Shown here piece after piece: positions 53,294-64,000 of a stretch of DNA of 64,000 nt. Location: positions 15,742,549 through 15,806,548 of the forward strand of contig NC_059409.1 in the NCBI RefSeq assembly GCF_905220565.1. Direction: 5' to 3'. The number at the start of each line of letters is the position of its first letter. Position 1 is the first letter of the stretch. The position numbers and the translations under genes were made by a program. The notes under the pieces are model-generated. The model saw only the letters and a list, made by a program, of their open reading frames with translations, did no database searches and had not been told where the DNA came from. This DNA comes from Melitaea cinxia. Its lineage: Eukaryota; Arthropoda; Insecta; Lepidoptera; Nymphalidae.

Positions 53294-56222
53294 ATGAAAA
53301 ACACACTAAATAATCAAACAAAGAACATAATACATCTTCCAAGCCGGCTGGTCACCGTGGAAGATCACGACGAAAACCCTCCAGAGAAAATTGAAGCAAA
53401 TTGTGCACAAGCTAGTCATCAAAATACCCTATATATAGCAACATATAATGTTAGAACTTTGTCGACATATTCACGATTATTAGAATTGACAGAGTGCTTG
53501 AAAAATATAAACTTTGATATTATTGGTCTCTCAGAAATAAGAAAACTTGGAAACTCTATTGAGGAACACGATGAGTTTATTCTTTACTACATTGGAGAAA
53601 CGCCTGGATTATATGGAGTAGGTTTTATCGTAAAAAAATATTTGAAAAGATTTATCACAAGTTTCACAGGATTATCAGAAAGAGTAGCACTATTAAGGAT
53701 GAATATCAATGGCTTAGAATTAAGTATTATTCAAGTTTACGCTCCAACGGAGGAGTCGAGCGACGAGGAATTGGAATTTTTCTACAGTACAGTCGACAAA
53801 GCTTTACAATTCTCAGAAAATAATGTTATAGTCATGGGAGATTTTAACGCCAAAATAGGACAAACTAATCCCAATGAAATTGCCACAGGTAAATACGGCT
53901 ATGGAGATAGAAACTGTAGAGGAAATAGACTTATTGACTTTGCGCACGAAAACAACTTGGCTATTATGAACACCTTTTTCAAAAAAAATAACAAACAAAG
54001 ATGGACTTGGAGATCACCTAACGGTATAATAAAGAACGAAATAGATTACATTCTAACAAACTTACACAGAAACACAGGTTTTAAACATTACCTACCCTTC
54101 GGATCACAGACCAGTGAGAGCAGCATTAAACATTCTTCCCAGAAGAAAAAGTCGTAGTAAGTTCGGCCAATGCCTAAGATTCCAATTAAAGAACGAAGAA
54201 GAAACGCAAACATACAAAAGATCGCTTAACATCTGCTTAACAAACCTACTAGAGAGCTGGAGAGACGAGGACACCGTTCAGAAGCGCTATGACGACATAA
54301 CTAACGCAATAGACATCAGCCTGAAAAGAACTCACGAGGTTTCATGCAGTACAAATCCAGGGAAAAACCAAGCACTTTCAACTCGCACAAAGGCGTTAAT
54401 CTGTAGAAGACAAGAACTACAAAAGATAAAACCGAAATCAAGAGCCATGAAAAACGAACTAAAAGCACTTTACAAACTCATAAGTAAACGTATCCATCTA
54501 GACTATAAGGCGCACCGTACAAGAACTATCGAAAAACATCTCAATACAACAAATAGTGTCAAGAAAGCATACAAGGAACTGAGAACACATAAACTATGGA
54601 TTGAAGAGTTGAAAGACAAAACGGAAAATACCCAAAATAGAACAGAAATATTGAAAATAGCAACAGAATTTTATAAGAAACTATATAGCGCACCAAATCA
54701 ACATCCATATGAATTACCGAATATAAATAGAATAGAGGCGAGAGCAGTCATAGATGAATCCGAAGTGATCAAAGGGATTAAATCACTAAAATTGGAGAAA
54801 AGTCCAGGCCCTGACTGGATCACAAATGAAGTCATAAAGGCTGGATGTGCGTATCTAGTAAAACCACTAACTCTACTTTTCAATCTGATACTGAACAACT
54901 CGCACACTCCTCGTCAATGGTCCGAATCTGAAATCATCTTGCTCTATAAAAAAGGAAACCCAAATGACATAAGCAATTACAGACCAATAAGCTTACTACC
55001 TTCACTATATAAACTATTTTCCTCAATAATAGAGAAAAAAATAAAAGAACGCACAGAGAAATACCAACCTATTGAACAGGCGGGCTTTAGAAGAGGTTTT
55101 TCAACAGTGATTCACATACACTCGCTAGAAATGTTGATTGAAAAATACCAAGAGTTCAAGAAACCACTCTACATTCTCTTTATCGACTACCAAAAAGCAT
55201 TTGACTCTCTGCTCCACTCATCAATATGGGAAACATTACTCTCTCAAGAAGTGCCCCTAGACTACATCAAAGTCCTAAAAAATATCTATGAAAGCAGTAC
55301 TAGCAGAGTGAAGCTGGAAACTACAGGACCACCCATACAAATAAGTAGAGGTGTACGGCAGGGGGACCCACTCTCGCCAACTATCTTTATAGCGGTGCTA
55401 GAGGCCATCATTAACGAACTAAACTGGGAAAAATTTGGCATAAATATAAATGGATGTTACTTAAATCACTTGAGATTTGCCGACGACATAGTCCTTCTAT
55501 CAGAAAGTACAAATCAACTGCAAGTAATGATAAACACTCTAAACGAAAAAAGTCGTAAAGTTGGCTTAATAATCAATCTAACAAAAACTAACATCATGAT
55601 GAACCATACTAAAAGACCTATATATCTCGAAAATTCACCTTTAACATATGTCGATGCCTACATCTATCTGGGAAAGCAAGTCTCATTCAACCAAAAAAAT
55701 CACGAACTGGAAGTGGAGAGAAGAATCAACATCACGTGGAAGAAGTTCTGGAGTCTCAAAGAAATACTCAAAAGCGATATGACGATACGGATGAAAACTA
55801 AAGTCATGAACACCTGCCTACTCCCCTCATTAACATATGCTTGCCAAACTTAGAAATTCACCAGAAAAACAAAAAATAAAATTACATCCTGCCAAAGGAG
55901 TATGGAGAGAAGCATTTTGAAAATTAGAAAAATTCAAAAGATCCGCCACACTGATATAAGACAAAAAACTAGAGCCATAGACGCTCTCAGCTATTCAAAA
56001 AAACTAAAATGGCGATGGGCTGGACATGTTGCGAGACTTAGCGATAATCGCTGGACTAAAAAGACAACAACATGGGTAGGTCCACAAGGACAGAGAAAAA
56101 GAGGAAGACCATACGCACGCTGGGTAGATGACATCATAAAAGTAGCAGGTACTCAATGGTTGCGAACGGCAGAGAATAGAGAGTACTGGTCACCTCTGGA
56201 GGAGGCCTTTACCTTTCATTGA
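53294..56222 (+). pseudogene. LINE ORF2, endonuclease-reverse transcriptase, broken twice
   Basis: The first part (from 53294) is an apurinic-type endonuclease: YNVRTL (residues 51-56), catalytic LSEIRK (79-84), GDFNAKIG (182-189), TWRSPNG and IDYIL. The frame is lost between about 54080 and 54099. The SDHRPV catalytic motif (54099 onward) is in another frame. That frame carries the reverse transcriptase: KSPGPDW, YRPISLLP, QAGFRRG, FIDYQKAFDS, GVRQGDPLSP and the catalytic FADD at 55476-55487. A TAG at 55851-55853 interrupts it, after which the same frame stays open to TGA at 56222 with RWAGHVARLSDNRW and a Gly-Arg-Pro WVDDI segment typical of these LINEs. All catalytic motifs are still readable. 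Confidence 0.8.
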
Positions 56223-56678
56223 GAGGGTTCTTGCCAGGAAAATTACTACTATTTTAATGAAATACTATGATCTAATAAACTAAGACAACACATACTAATA
56301 TTTTTATTCTAAATTTACTATTTATTTAACCATATCAATTTGTGTTTAGGTACTTAACGGATATTTTCTTATTTTTTTATTGTTTATTTTTTTACTATTA
56401 TTTTTTTTACTTTTTTTAAAAACGTTTTTTGTATTTGTGAATAATTTTGCATGCACATAGGTATTAAGATTGTAATATGAAAAAAGCAAGAAATAAAAGG
56501 CTTTTTTATTTTTTATTTTTTATTTTATTTATTTATTTATTCTGAAGGGTTTTAATTTTTTTTATTCCTTAATATTAATAAATTTTTATTTACAATATAC
56601 ATATTCACAATTTATAATTTAAGAACTAAATATTTACCTATAGTATTGGTACAAATTATGTCCGCGTGGAATTTCCGG

Positions 56679-56888
56679 TTTTAATTGACTTAGAATAAGG
56701 AGGAGGTTCTGAACTTGACTTTAATTTTACTATGGGTGTTACCTGATAAGTAGAGAGTATAAAAAGGGAGTAAATAATAGCGATATCTATCGAGTAATTT
56801 TTGCATTATCCCTAATAATACACATTTGATTGACTATTTTTTTGGCTACGTACGTTGTAATTTAATTAAGTTTGTTTTGTATAACACA
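56679..56888 (+). mobile_element. Decayed MITE, family E
   Basis: The sequence attgacttagaataaggagg followed by aggttctgaacttgac, and tacgttgtaatttaattaag at the right, keep the order of family E but few exact bases. Confidence 0.4.
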
Positions 56889-57052
56889 TAGGGTCGTAGC
56901 ATTCCTAAAGAGTCGAAATCCCCGACACAAGATACTATGGGGGCCGTTAAGTACGAAGGGATTATTTATGTATCAATTCCCTTTCTTCTTTTGATAAGGA
57001 GATTGTATTAATTATTGAATGCCGCTATGAATTTAGTCTTGTTCATCTTTTT

Positions 57053-57431
57053 TTACCGACCGTTTTTTTAATTTATGTTCAGGGATAACTTCGTCGTTTA
57101 CGAACCGATTTTGATAATTCTTTTTTTGTTGGAAAAAAGATATCTCCGGTATCGTACCATGATAAAGAAACCAGGATCTGATGATGGTATTCCAGAGATA
57201 TCGCAAGAACCTCTTGAAAATCTGCACAATTTTTTACTGGGTGTACCGATTTTAATGATTTTTAAATGTTTATCATGTGGTCACATTTAAATTTCATCGA
57301 GATCTGATTTCAACTTTTGGTGTAATCTTTGATAATGCGTATTTACTAGACTATTTTTTCGTCTACCTACGTTGTATTAGTTATCAATATAATTGAAGTC
57401 GTTTTTTTTTCGTTTGCCAGCAAACACAATT
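57053..57431 (+). mobile_element. MITE, family E (long form)
   Basis: Closely parallels 7195-7599: gggataacttcgtcgtttac, then ggatctgatgatgg, then gtaccgattttaatgattt, then aattgaagtcgtttttttt. The left terminus is degraded (accgaccgtttttttaat). Confidence 0.6.
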
Positions 57432-57454
57432 ATCTAATTAGAACTTCTGTTTGT

Positions 57455-57570
57455 CTATATACGACTGGTTTATGGCTGCTGGCGGTTGGCGATTAGATCG
57501 TCGCACATGATATACATTCATATTGGCCATTTGCGTTTGTGTATTGTGTCTGTTTCCGGACTCCCAACAC
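57455..57570 (+). mobile_element. Decayed SINE, family B
   Basis: The sequence gactggtttatggctgctgg, then gattagatcgtcgcacatga, then ttcatattggccat, follows the head and body of 17554-17770 with many changes. Confidence 0.4.
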
Positions 57571-57888
57571 AGGACTAAATCATAGAGGAAGCCGTTGAGT
57601 GTTAGGAATTTATTTACTTACCTAAGCTTTGTATAGTCTGAGAAGCTTTTCATTCTCTTTAATTCTGTTTAAAAGGCTTCTTGGTTCCTGTTTTTGCTCA
57701 AACTGAGCTTCCTGGAATTGAGAGCGGACGTAATGTCGATTCCCGAGAGATCGTAAATTGGAGCAGATTAGCTCTGGAAATTCGAAACTAAGGTAAAACG
57801 AATGCTTTAAAAGGATACAGAAATGCTTGGACCTGCGTAGTGTTAACTTGATCTATAGGGTTTTGGGCTCGATTCCCGTCTCAATATT
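57571..57888. other. Spacer
   Basis: Holds a possible B-box-like gggctcgattcccg near 57867 without a tRNA fold around it. Nothing else was seen. Confidence 0.35.
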
Positions 57889-57948
57889 TGGGGGGATTAA
57901 GGGTGTTAATAACATATATGGCAAAACAACGTTTGCGGGGTCAGCTAG
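57889..57948 (+). mobile_element. Helitron-like 3' end, family G
   Basis: The last ~60 bp only: aacatatatggcaaaacaac, then gtttgcggggtcagctag with flanking T. Confidence 0.6.
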
Positions 57949-58009
57949 TTTATCTATATAACTAAATGTTTGTTTAGACAAAAAAATCCAATTAATTAAT
58001 TTAAATGAG

Positions 58010-58145
58010 AGCACTATAGAATCACTAGCTTTCGATCAAAATAAGAATCATCAAAATCGATCACACCCACTAAAAAGTTATGAGGTAACAGCACATAAAA
58101 AATACAGTGCAATAGATAACCTCTTTTTTTATAATTCGTTAAAAA
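58010..58145 (-). mobile_element. MITE fragment, family E
   Basis: The sequence actagctttcgatcaaaata, then cacccactaaaaagttatga, to the decayed outer end ataattcgttaaaaaa. Confidence 0.5.
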
Positions 58146-58572
58146 AGTTCCGTTAGCTTGTGTAAACAAAAATTAACACAGTCAAACTTCGTTACAGACG
58201 ATATTCTTAACTTTATTGCATCATAATGTTCCTACAAACACAAAAAAGCCATAGAACAACTTTAAAATTTAATAAACGCAAACACAGTCATAAAATAACG
58301 ACATAACCCCCTTTACAAGTTTTTGTCACAAAGCTTCCTTCAACCTTTCATAAAAATGAAATTAAAATTTAAGATAATCGTCTCAAGCCGCTCCGTCTTT
58401 GCTCCGCTTTACAAGTAATTAATATGATTACAGTCCCCCACGTATTATGTCGCTGACAGCGAATGATAAGGGTTAAATTTTTTAAAGCGTATCTCATCCC
58501 TTTGTCGCTTTGTTGAGTATATCGCGAGTTTATTAACATGGTAACGTATTGTTAATACGACGATAATATAAC
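58146..58572. other. Spacer
   Basis: No feature was recognised. Confidence 0.35.
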
Positions 58573-58785
58573 GCTTTAGCCTGTTATATCCCACTGCTGG
58601 GCATAGGCCTCTTTCCCCGTGTAGGAGAATGATCGAAACTTAATCCACCACTATGCTCTACTACGGGTTGGCGGGTATGTTACTTACTATGAGTAACGAT
58701 CGCTATCGAGTGTAAATGATAACAACCAGGACCAAAAGCTTAACGTGCTTTCCAGGGTACGATGGGTCGACCTATAAGGAAGGGC
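58573..58785 (-). mobile_element. tRNA-derived SINE, family B (3' truncated)
   Basis: The sequence tagcctgttatatcccactg through gagtaacgatcgctatcgag. It breaks off before the tRNA head, where the foldback MITE begins. Confidence 0.6.
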
Positions 58786-58786
58786 A

Positions 58787-59289
58787 AGTAAATACGCGTT
58801 ATCAAAGATTACTCAAAAATTAGTCAACAGATTTTGATGAAATTTAAATAGACTACAAGAGAAGCATCAGCTTTCGATTAAAAACAAGAATCATCAAAAT
58901 TGTTATTCCCACTGAAAAGTTATGCAGTACAATTAACACAAATTAGATTGACGAAAAAATAGTCAAGTAAAAACGCATTATCCCATATAACTCGTTTAGT
59001 TAGTTAGTTATATGTGATAATGCCTTTTTGATTGACTATATTTTCGTCGAACCTACCTTGTATTATACCGCATAACTTTTCACTAGGTGTACCAATGTCG
59101 ATGATTCTTGTTTTAATCGAAATATATTTCTTGTCATGTGGTCGCATTTTAATTTGATCGATATCTAATGATTACTTTTTGAGGTGATAGCGCGTATTTA
59201 CTTGACCTTTTTTTCGTTTACTTGCGTTGTATTACTTGTCGATGTAATTGAAGTCTGTTTTTTTTTGTTTGTGAGCAAACCCAATTATT
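58787..59289. mobile_element. Foldback MITE of family E
   Basis: The left arm (58787-58995) is a reverse-strand family E arm: atcagctttcgattaaaaac, then cccactgaaaagttatgcag. The right arm (about 59020-59289) is its forward counterpart: gcataacttttcactaggtg, then tgtaattgaagtctgttttt. They meet at a short gttagttagttag centre near 59008-59020. The outermost terminus is present only on the right. Confidence 0.6.
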
Positions 59290-59651
59290 ATTAGATTAAT
59301 AACCCAGAACAATACAAACATTTAAAATACTGTGTACATACACAAATATCAATCGACGTCAAAACGTGACAGCATTGCCTGACTCTATGTCAAACAATAG
59401 TTAGTCAACAAGACACGATGAATGCGAGCACGTCAGAAGTCAATTACTACATATGAAGAACCGTATACAGCTAACTTCATTCGCTACCTTGTAACTCGAC
59501 CCTCGTCACACTGACAATTAGTGGAATTTGTTCGGCTTCGAGAAAAATCAAAATTAAAATCAAATCAAATAAAAATTGTTGAAATAAATAGCAACTACAA
59601 ATGCTATTTTTAGGTTAAAATGTTTAAGATTTTGATAGTAATCATTATTTT

Positions 59652-59945
59652 AACTGAGGTCGGGCTCAGCAAGTTATATCGAGTTTAAAATCTGGAACAG
59701 CCCGACTGATATATACCTCGACCTTACATAAGATTACAGCTAAATAACACCACTCTCAAGCATTGCTGTGTTCCTGTATTGAAAAAGGTGACCAGAGCTC
59801 CTGGTTGGGATTGGGAGTAGGGTCAGCAATGAGCAATGAGCAAGCAATGAGCTTGCATTGCTTCTGTTCTTGCAGGCGTTCATAAGCTACGTTAATCGCT
59901 TACCATCAGGTATATGCTTGTTTACAGACCTAGTTATTAAAAAAA
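59652..59945 (+). repeat. Family A copy with local duplication
   Basis: Full-length order is kept, but a (caatgag) triplication at about 59828-59851 interrupts the region that normally reads acgcgcttgc. A poly(A) run follows. Confidence 0.65.
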
Positions 59946-59969
59946 AAAAAACTAGCAAGATGCAAATTT

Positions 59970-60250
59970 CAGGCTCGTGCACCGAGGGTTCCGTACAAAA
60001 ACTATTATAAAAATTTATTATATGATGTAACTAAAAATTTATGCTTTTCACAATTTTACCTTTATCTGCGCTATCAGACGTCGCTTCGTACCAAAGATCA
60101 AGATTCATAGTTCTCGTAAAGTGCCCTGTAGGTTTTGATTCCCTTGCGAGCGTCGAAAATTTGCAGCATAAACGGCTGTATCTTTGAATTGCGTTGGCTT
60201 AGAAATTCATCGAATCGGTAACCAGCATCATTAAATATGCAGTTCACATT
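59970..60250 (-). repeat. Possible interspersed repeat starting at gggttccgtac
   Basis: The sequence gctcgtgcaccgagggttccg-type edge is one I associate with a MITE frequent in lepidopteran genomes. There is no second copy in the window to confirm it. Confidence 0.35.
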
Positions 60251-60978
60251 GTTGTCGAATGTGTCCGAAATGAAGATATAACAAAATGTTATGCTGCATA
60301 TAACGAAAGATTTTAAAGAACTTGGAGGTTATAATTCAATTTTTTCATATCCTCTCTCATTTGTAAACATACGACGACGTATCATCGCATTCATTTTATT
60401 TTACGTAACATCAGTGATGTTGCTGAAGTGGCGTAGTATTTGTGGACTGAAGTTCCTTGAGTAAAAAAAAGCACGGATGATTTCGCTAAACTCACTTAGA
60501 ATGCTATTCTTACTTTTTGAAATTTTATTTTATATTTAAATTAAGTTTATTGAATATTGGCATCATTCATTAAATGCAAAATGTCTTTTACAAAAAATAC
60601 AAATAATTAAATTATTACACAAATTCAACAAAAGTGATCTTTTGAGCTTCTCGCTCGTTAACGTACGACCTACTAGCAAAGACATCTCATTAGCTGTAGA
60701 ATATTTTAACTAAAAGTGACGTTGAATGCCTGCTTGAATTTATTCAATACTTTGGTATATTTTAATGTTTTGTTGGTATTTGAAAATATGATCGCTCATT
60801 GAAATACATCAGCAAAATTAACGAGGTTGTAGGCGTTGTTACGGTGTCACGATGTCATCTTTGTTGTATTTTTTCCCTTTTTTATCTGTATAACATATAA
60901 TAAATGTTATCATACCTTTTATTATTTTGTAGCTATTTTTATTTTTAAAAATTTATCCATTTTATATTGATATATCTA
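60251..60978. other. AT-rich spacer
   Basis: Nothing recognised. Confidence 0.4.
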
Positions 60979-61073
60979 CTTAGCTTTCAGCTCGTGACTT
61001 CACCCGCGTAGATTATTCAATTTTGGATGTTCAGTGGCATCCTACTGGTGGAAAAATCTTCAAAATCAGTCCA
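60979..61073 (-). mobile_element. Helitron-like 3' end, family F
   Basis: The sequence ttagctttcagctcgtgact through caaaatcagtccagta. The element is cut by a family B SINE at 61074. Confidence 0.5.
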
Positions 61074-61340
61074 GTATGCCTATAATATCCCACTACTACG
61101 GGCGTAGGCCTCTTTCCTCATGTAGGAGAAAGATCAGATCTTAATCCACCACGCTGCTTCAATGCGGGTTGGCAAATATATTTTCTACTATGAGTAACGA
61201 CCGCTATCAAGCGTTCATTACAATAACCGGGACGAATGGCTTAACGTGCTCTCCGAGTCGTGGTGGGGAAATCCACAAAAACTGCACAAACACTGCATTG
61301 GGTGTTTGTGTAGTCCTTGTGGGTTTGTGGGTCCAGTAGC
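61074..61340 (-). mobile_element. tRNA-derived SINE, family B, with terminal inverted duplication
   Basis: The normal order runs to aaatccacaaaaactgcaca. The segment then turns back on itself (gtgtttgtgtagtccttgtg, then ggtttgtggg), making a hairpin of about 20-25 bp at 61268-61325. Confidence 0.6.
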
Positions 61341-61354
61341 TTTGTCTCTATTCA

Positions 61355-61640
61355 TTTACATGGACCAGTAATACGACGTAAAATTGTCAAGTAAATACGC
61401 ATTATTAGAAACAAAAAAAGCACTAGTCAGATCTCGATTAAATTTAAGTGGGACCAAATGACAAGTACCCGCTTCCGACGAAGAAAAGAATATCGAAATC
61501 GGTCCACCCAGTAAAATATTATGCTGTGTCAATTTAATAAGCGTTATTAGTAATAAATCAGAAGAGTCAATTTAATTTAAATGACACCATATGACACGCG
61601 CCAACTTTCGATTGAAAAAAAGGTTTTCTCAGTCAAAAGT
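61355..61640 (-). mobile_element. MITE pieces, family E
   Basis: Two successive reverse-strand partial copies: ccagtaatacgacgtaaaat to ggtccacccagtaaaatatt, then gtcaatttaatttaaatgac to cgattgaaaaaaaggtttt. Confidence 0.5.
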
Positions 61641-61770
61641 TCTGAGGTACAGCAAGAAATTTCCTGCTCAAAATAAGGAGCAGCCCGACTGGGGTAGAGT
61701 ACCGCGACCTTACAGAAATCATAGCTGAATAATTCATAAATAATACTGTTTTCAACCAGTGTGTTCCAGC
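61641..61770 (+). repeat. Family A 5' part
   Basis: The sequence aggtacagcaagaaatttcc, then cagcccgactggggtagag, then accttacagaaatcatagct. Truncated afterwards. Confidence 0.6.
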
Positions 61771-62131
61771 TTTGATCCTTCTCCTCCATCTTTCTCTGTC
61801 TCTTGCTTATGCCCAGTAGTCGGATGTTACAGGCTGAATTGTATCGTAAGTACAAAATCGTTTTAAAATTGAAGCCATGTTACGTTTACCGCAACATTTG
61901 TCTGTGGAACCATTAATTATGTTTTAATTAGTGGAGAAGTCGGAAGAAGGCTTTTCGTAACAAGAACGAATGATACTTAACCCTAATATATTTCTTCTTA
62001 GAAGTTAACGTATTGTATGTGAATAACGATTTGTTTTAATTTTAATTTATTAGATTTATATATATTAATTATCTTACCGTTTTTAGATATATATCATTGT
62101 AGCATTAAATTATTTGTATATTTCCTATACT
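61771..62131. other. Spacer
   Basis: No feature was recognised. Confidence 0.35.
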
Positions 62132-62400
62132 AACTGAGGTAGGACACAGCAGAAAATTTCCTGCTCAAAACAGGAAGCAGCCCGACTGGGGTAGTACCTC
62201 CTTACAGAAGATCACAGCTAAACAATACCGTTTTAAGCAGTGTTGTGTTCCGCAGGTGAGTAAGACCAGAGCTCCTGGGGGGAATTGGGGGTAGGGTCGA
62301 CAACGCGCCTGCGAATCTTCTATTGTTACAGACGTCTATAAGCTACTGTAATCGCTTACCATCAAACGCCGCACGCTTGTTTGCCGACCTAGTTATAATG
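62132..62400 (+). repeat. Family A copy
   Basis: The sequence actgaggtaggacacagcag to ttgtttgccgacctagttat with small internal deletions. The 3' end keeps ctactgtaatcgcttaccat. Confidence 0.7.
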
Positions 62401-62749
62401 AAAAGGAAAAAAATATTAAGTCGGATAAAAATACAATTTTTTCCTTTTCATAATAATATATTAGTTAACATTATTATTTACTAATTTTTGTACTTAATTT
62501 AAGTTTAACCCAAACAGTCCCTACTGAATAAAAATATATGTCAAATGTATTATGTTAATAAAGGGTCAAGGGCTGAGTAGAAACGTGATTTACGTTGAGT
62601 ATCATTAAAAAGTTATTACGTACATAAATAAATATATCATTGGAGTTTAAAGGTTAAGCTTCGTTTATTTTGAGTCGAAAGTAATTTTCCTAAATAACCT
62701 TTCAAAAAGGTTATGTTTGTCACTAATTTAACTTTTTTGATACGTTTAC
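62401..62749. other. AT-rich spacer
   Basis: Nothing recognised. Confidence 0.4.
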
Positions 62750-63035
62750 AGTATAATTCATCCCACTACTGGGCATAAGCCTCTCAATGTAGGAGAAGGA
62801 TTGGAGCTTAATCCACCACGCTGCTCCATTGCGGATTGACAGATATATTCCCTACTATGAATAACGATCGCTATCAGGTATTTGTGATAACAACCGGGAC
62901 CGACCGCTTAACGTGCTCTCCGAAGCACGGCGACAAATAGTAGTGTATACAAATATCTATACCTAGCGGGAAGCGAACCCGCAAACCTTCGGCATTTATT
63001 TGACGACACGGCACACGCAACACTACACCAGAGCA
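62750..63035 (-). mobile_element. tRNA-derived SINE, family B
   Basis: Near full length, ending in the antisense head gcgggaagcgaacccgcaaa and gacgacacggcacacgcaac. A short deletion removes part of the ccccgtgtaggag block. Confidence 0.65.
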
Positions 63036-63079
63036 TTTATTATTGTTCGTTTATTATTGTTCGTTCGTTTCGTTCGTAA

Positions 63080-63252
63080 TTTCTGAAACGGCTGGACTGA
63101 TTTTGACGGGACTTTCACAGGCAAATAGCTGATATAGTAAGAAGTAATTTAGGCCACTTCTATTTTAGAAATTTATTTATTTTATAACTCTGCGAACTGA
63201 ACAATAACTTTTTTGTTAAATTCCACGCGGACGAAGTCGCGAGCACAGCTAG
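63080..63252 (+). mobile_element. Helitron-like 3' half, family F
   Basis: Sense orientation: tttctgaaacggctggactg, then actgaacaataacttttttg, then acgcggacgaagtcgcgagc, a short spacer and CTAG with flanking T. Confidence 0.65.
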
Positions 63253-63339
63253 TTTTAATAAAAAAGTAACGTCAAATTAGTATAACCGACTTGATTATCG
63301 ATTATTAAAACAGTAATTAATCAATAAAAAATCAACAGT

Positions 63340-63410
63340 GTACAGCTGCCCTGCTTTTTGCTTCGGAGGTTGTCAGTTTGATTGCACCCCTATTATTTAT
63401 TTGTGTTGTA
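63340..63410 (+). mobile_element. SINE head fragment, family L
   Basis: The sequence tgccctgctttttgcttcgg, then gtcagtttgattgcacccc, matches the middle of the family L head. It is decayed. Confidence 0.4.
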
Positions 63411-63527
63411 CCTTAATATAGTCTTCCTTGATAAATGGTCCATCCAACACGAAAGTAACTTTTTTAATTTAAATTATAGGTCCTTAGTGCATATAAACAG
63501 TCCACGTCTCTCCAGTTTTAAATTTCA

Positions 63528-63658
63528 TCATCATCATCATCATTTCAGCTTATTGCAGTCCACTGCTGGATATAGGCCTCCACAAGTTCGTGCCAAAAAT
63601 GCGTGAACTCATGTGTGTTGCCCATAGTCAGCACGCTGGGCAGGCGAGTTGGTGACCG
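63528..63658 (-). mobile_element. Family C 3' fragment
   Basis: Begins with the (ATC)n complement of the tail, then ttgcagtccactgctggata, and ends inside gcgagttggtgaccgg. Confidence 0.65.
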
Positions 63659-63662
63659 GTTC

Positions 63663-63855
63663 TTAGGCGGTCGTCTGTTTCTTAAGTAAGCGACTTAATG
63701 CTTGTGTTATATTTTTTTTATATAAATACACATAAATAATACTTATACATAAATAAATACATATATCACATCCATACTCAGTCGGAATCGAACCTTTACG
63801 TTTTAACACAAGTATTAAGTTGCTTACTGTAGGGACATACGACCGTTTGTGTATG
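63663..63855 (-). mobile_element. SINE family L with inverted end duplication
   Basis: The left part is a reverse-strand copy (ggcggtcgtctgtttcttaa, then the antisense head cagtcggaatcgaaccttta). The right part (63800-63855) repeats the distal end in forward orientation (acaagtattaagttgcttac, then catacgaccgtttgtg). Confidence 0.5.
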
Positions 63856-64000
63856 ATCTAAATATTTATATATGTATCTGCGTAACACTAACAATTTACT
63901 TTACTCTCACTCACGCAATAAGACAACACGCTGTTGGAACTCATTAATTCCTTTTTTTTCGAATTGTTGAGTGCTGTTAGGCCGGCCTTTACAGCGTCAC
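63856..64000. other. Window edge
   Basis: Unremarkable sequence runs to the end of the window. No feature can be judged. Confidence 0.3.

Larger units (their letters stand above)
51960..56530 (+). mobile_element. Nearly complete non-LTR retrotransposon (LINE)
   Basis: Order: a leader with no long frame (start placed by eye near 51960), ORF1 (52451-53278), ORF2 with apurinic-type endonuclease and reverse transcriptase (53294-56222), a 3' UTR with AATAAAAGGC near 56492, and a T/A-rich simple tail. ORF2 resembles the RTE-like endonuclease-RT proteins often annotated in insects as craniofacial development protein 2-like. A separate coiled-coil ORF1 is less typical of RTE, so the clade is left open. 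The copy is recent by its few lesions but cannot make full-length ORF2 as it stands. Confidence 0.75.

Overview
The window looks like a gene-poor, repeat-packed stretch of a lepidopteran (moth or butterfly) nuclear genome. The evidence is a very AT-rich background and many copies of short interspersed families typical of Lepidoptera: CTAG-ended non-autonomous Helitrons, tRNA-headed SINEs, MITEs ending in AACCGACTTCAA, and non-LTR fragments with (GATGAT)n tails. Two eukaryotic tRNA-Pro genes fit this. Species-level placement is not possible from the sequence alone. No conventional intron-containing host protein gene could be supported.

The item that stands out is a 481-codon uninterrupted reading frame on the minus strand at 35409-36854. 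It carries every signature motif of a superfamily 1 helicase of the alphavirus-like type found in plus-strand RNA viruses (virga/nege-like insect viruses and relatives). It is far more G+C-rich than its surroundings and stands alone, without methyltransferase or polymerase domains. It is best read as an endogenous viral element that has stayed open, either because it is young or because the host has kept it.

Layout. 1-7 kb: Helitron and MITE copies, LINE 3' ends, AT and GT microsatellites. 7.8-18.5 kb: two identical tRNA-Pro(AGG) genes in opposite orientation, with a decayed pogo-like DNA transposon (14.4-15.5 kb), Helitrons and SINEs between them. 18.6-31 kb: dense nested SINE, LINE-derived and MITE insertions, several with readable target-site duplications. 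31-34 kb: AT-rich sequence with almost nothing recognisable. 34.2-37 kb: the viral helicase frame, followed on its sense strand by A-rich tracts and a compact stem-loop cluster. 37-51 kb: more nested repeats separated by AT-rich spacers. 52-56.5 kb: a nearly complete non-LTR retrotransposon with an intact ORF1 and an endonuclease-reverse transcriptase ORF2 broken by one frameshift and one stop codon. 56.5-64 kb: MITEs (one a large foldback), SINEs and a Helitron end.

Repeat families are named by letter. A is an unclassified ~280 bp family. B and L are tRNA-headed SINEs. C is a ~342 bp LINE-derived short element with a (GATGAT)n tail. D is LINE ORF2 3' ends. E is a MITE with AACCGACTTCAA termini. 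F, G, H and I are Helitron-like ends. The only plausibly active host genes are the two tRNAs. The helicase frame is a possible domesticated gene, and the LINE may have lost mobility recently. Most repeat boundaries were set by eye against other copies in the window and are approximate.
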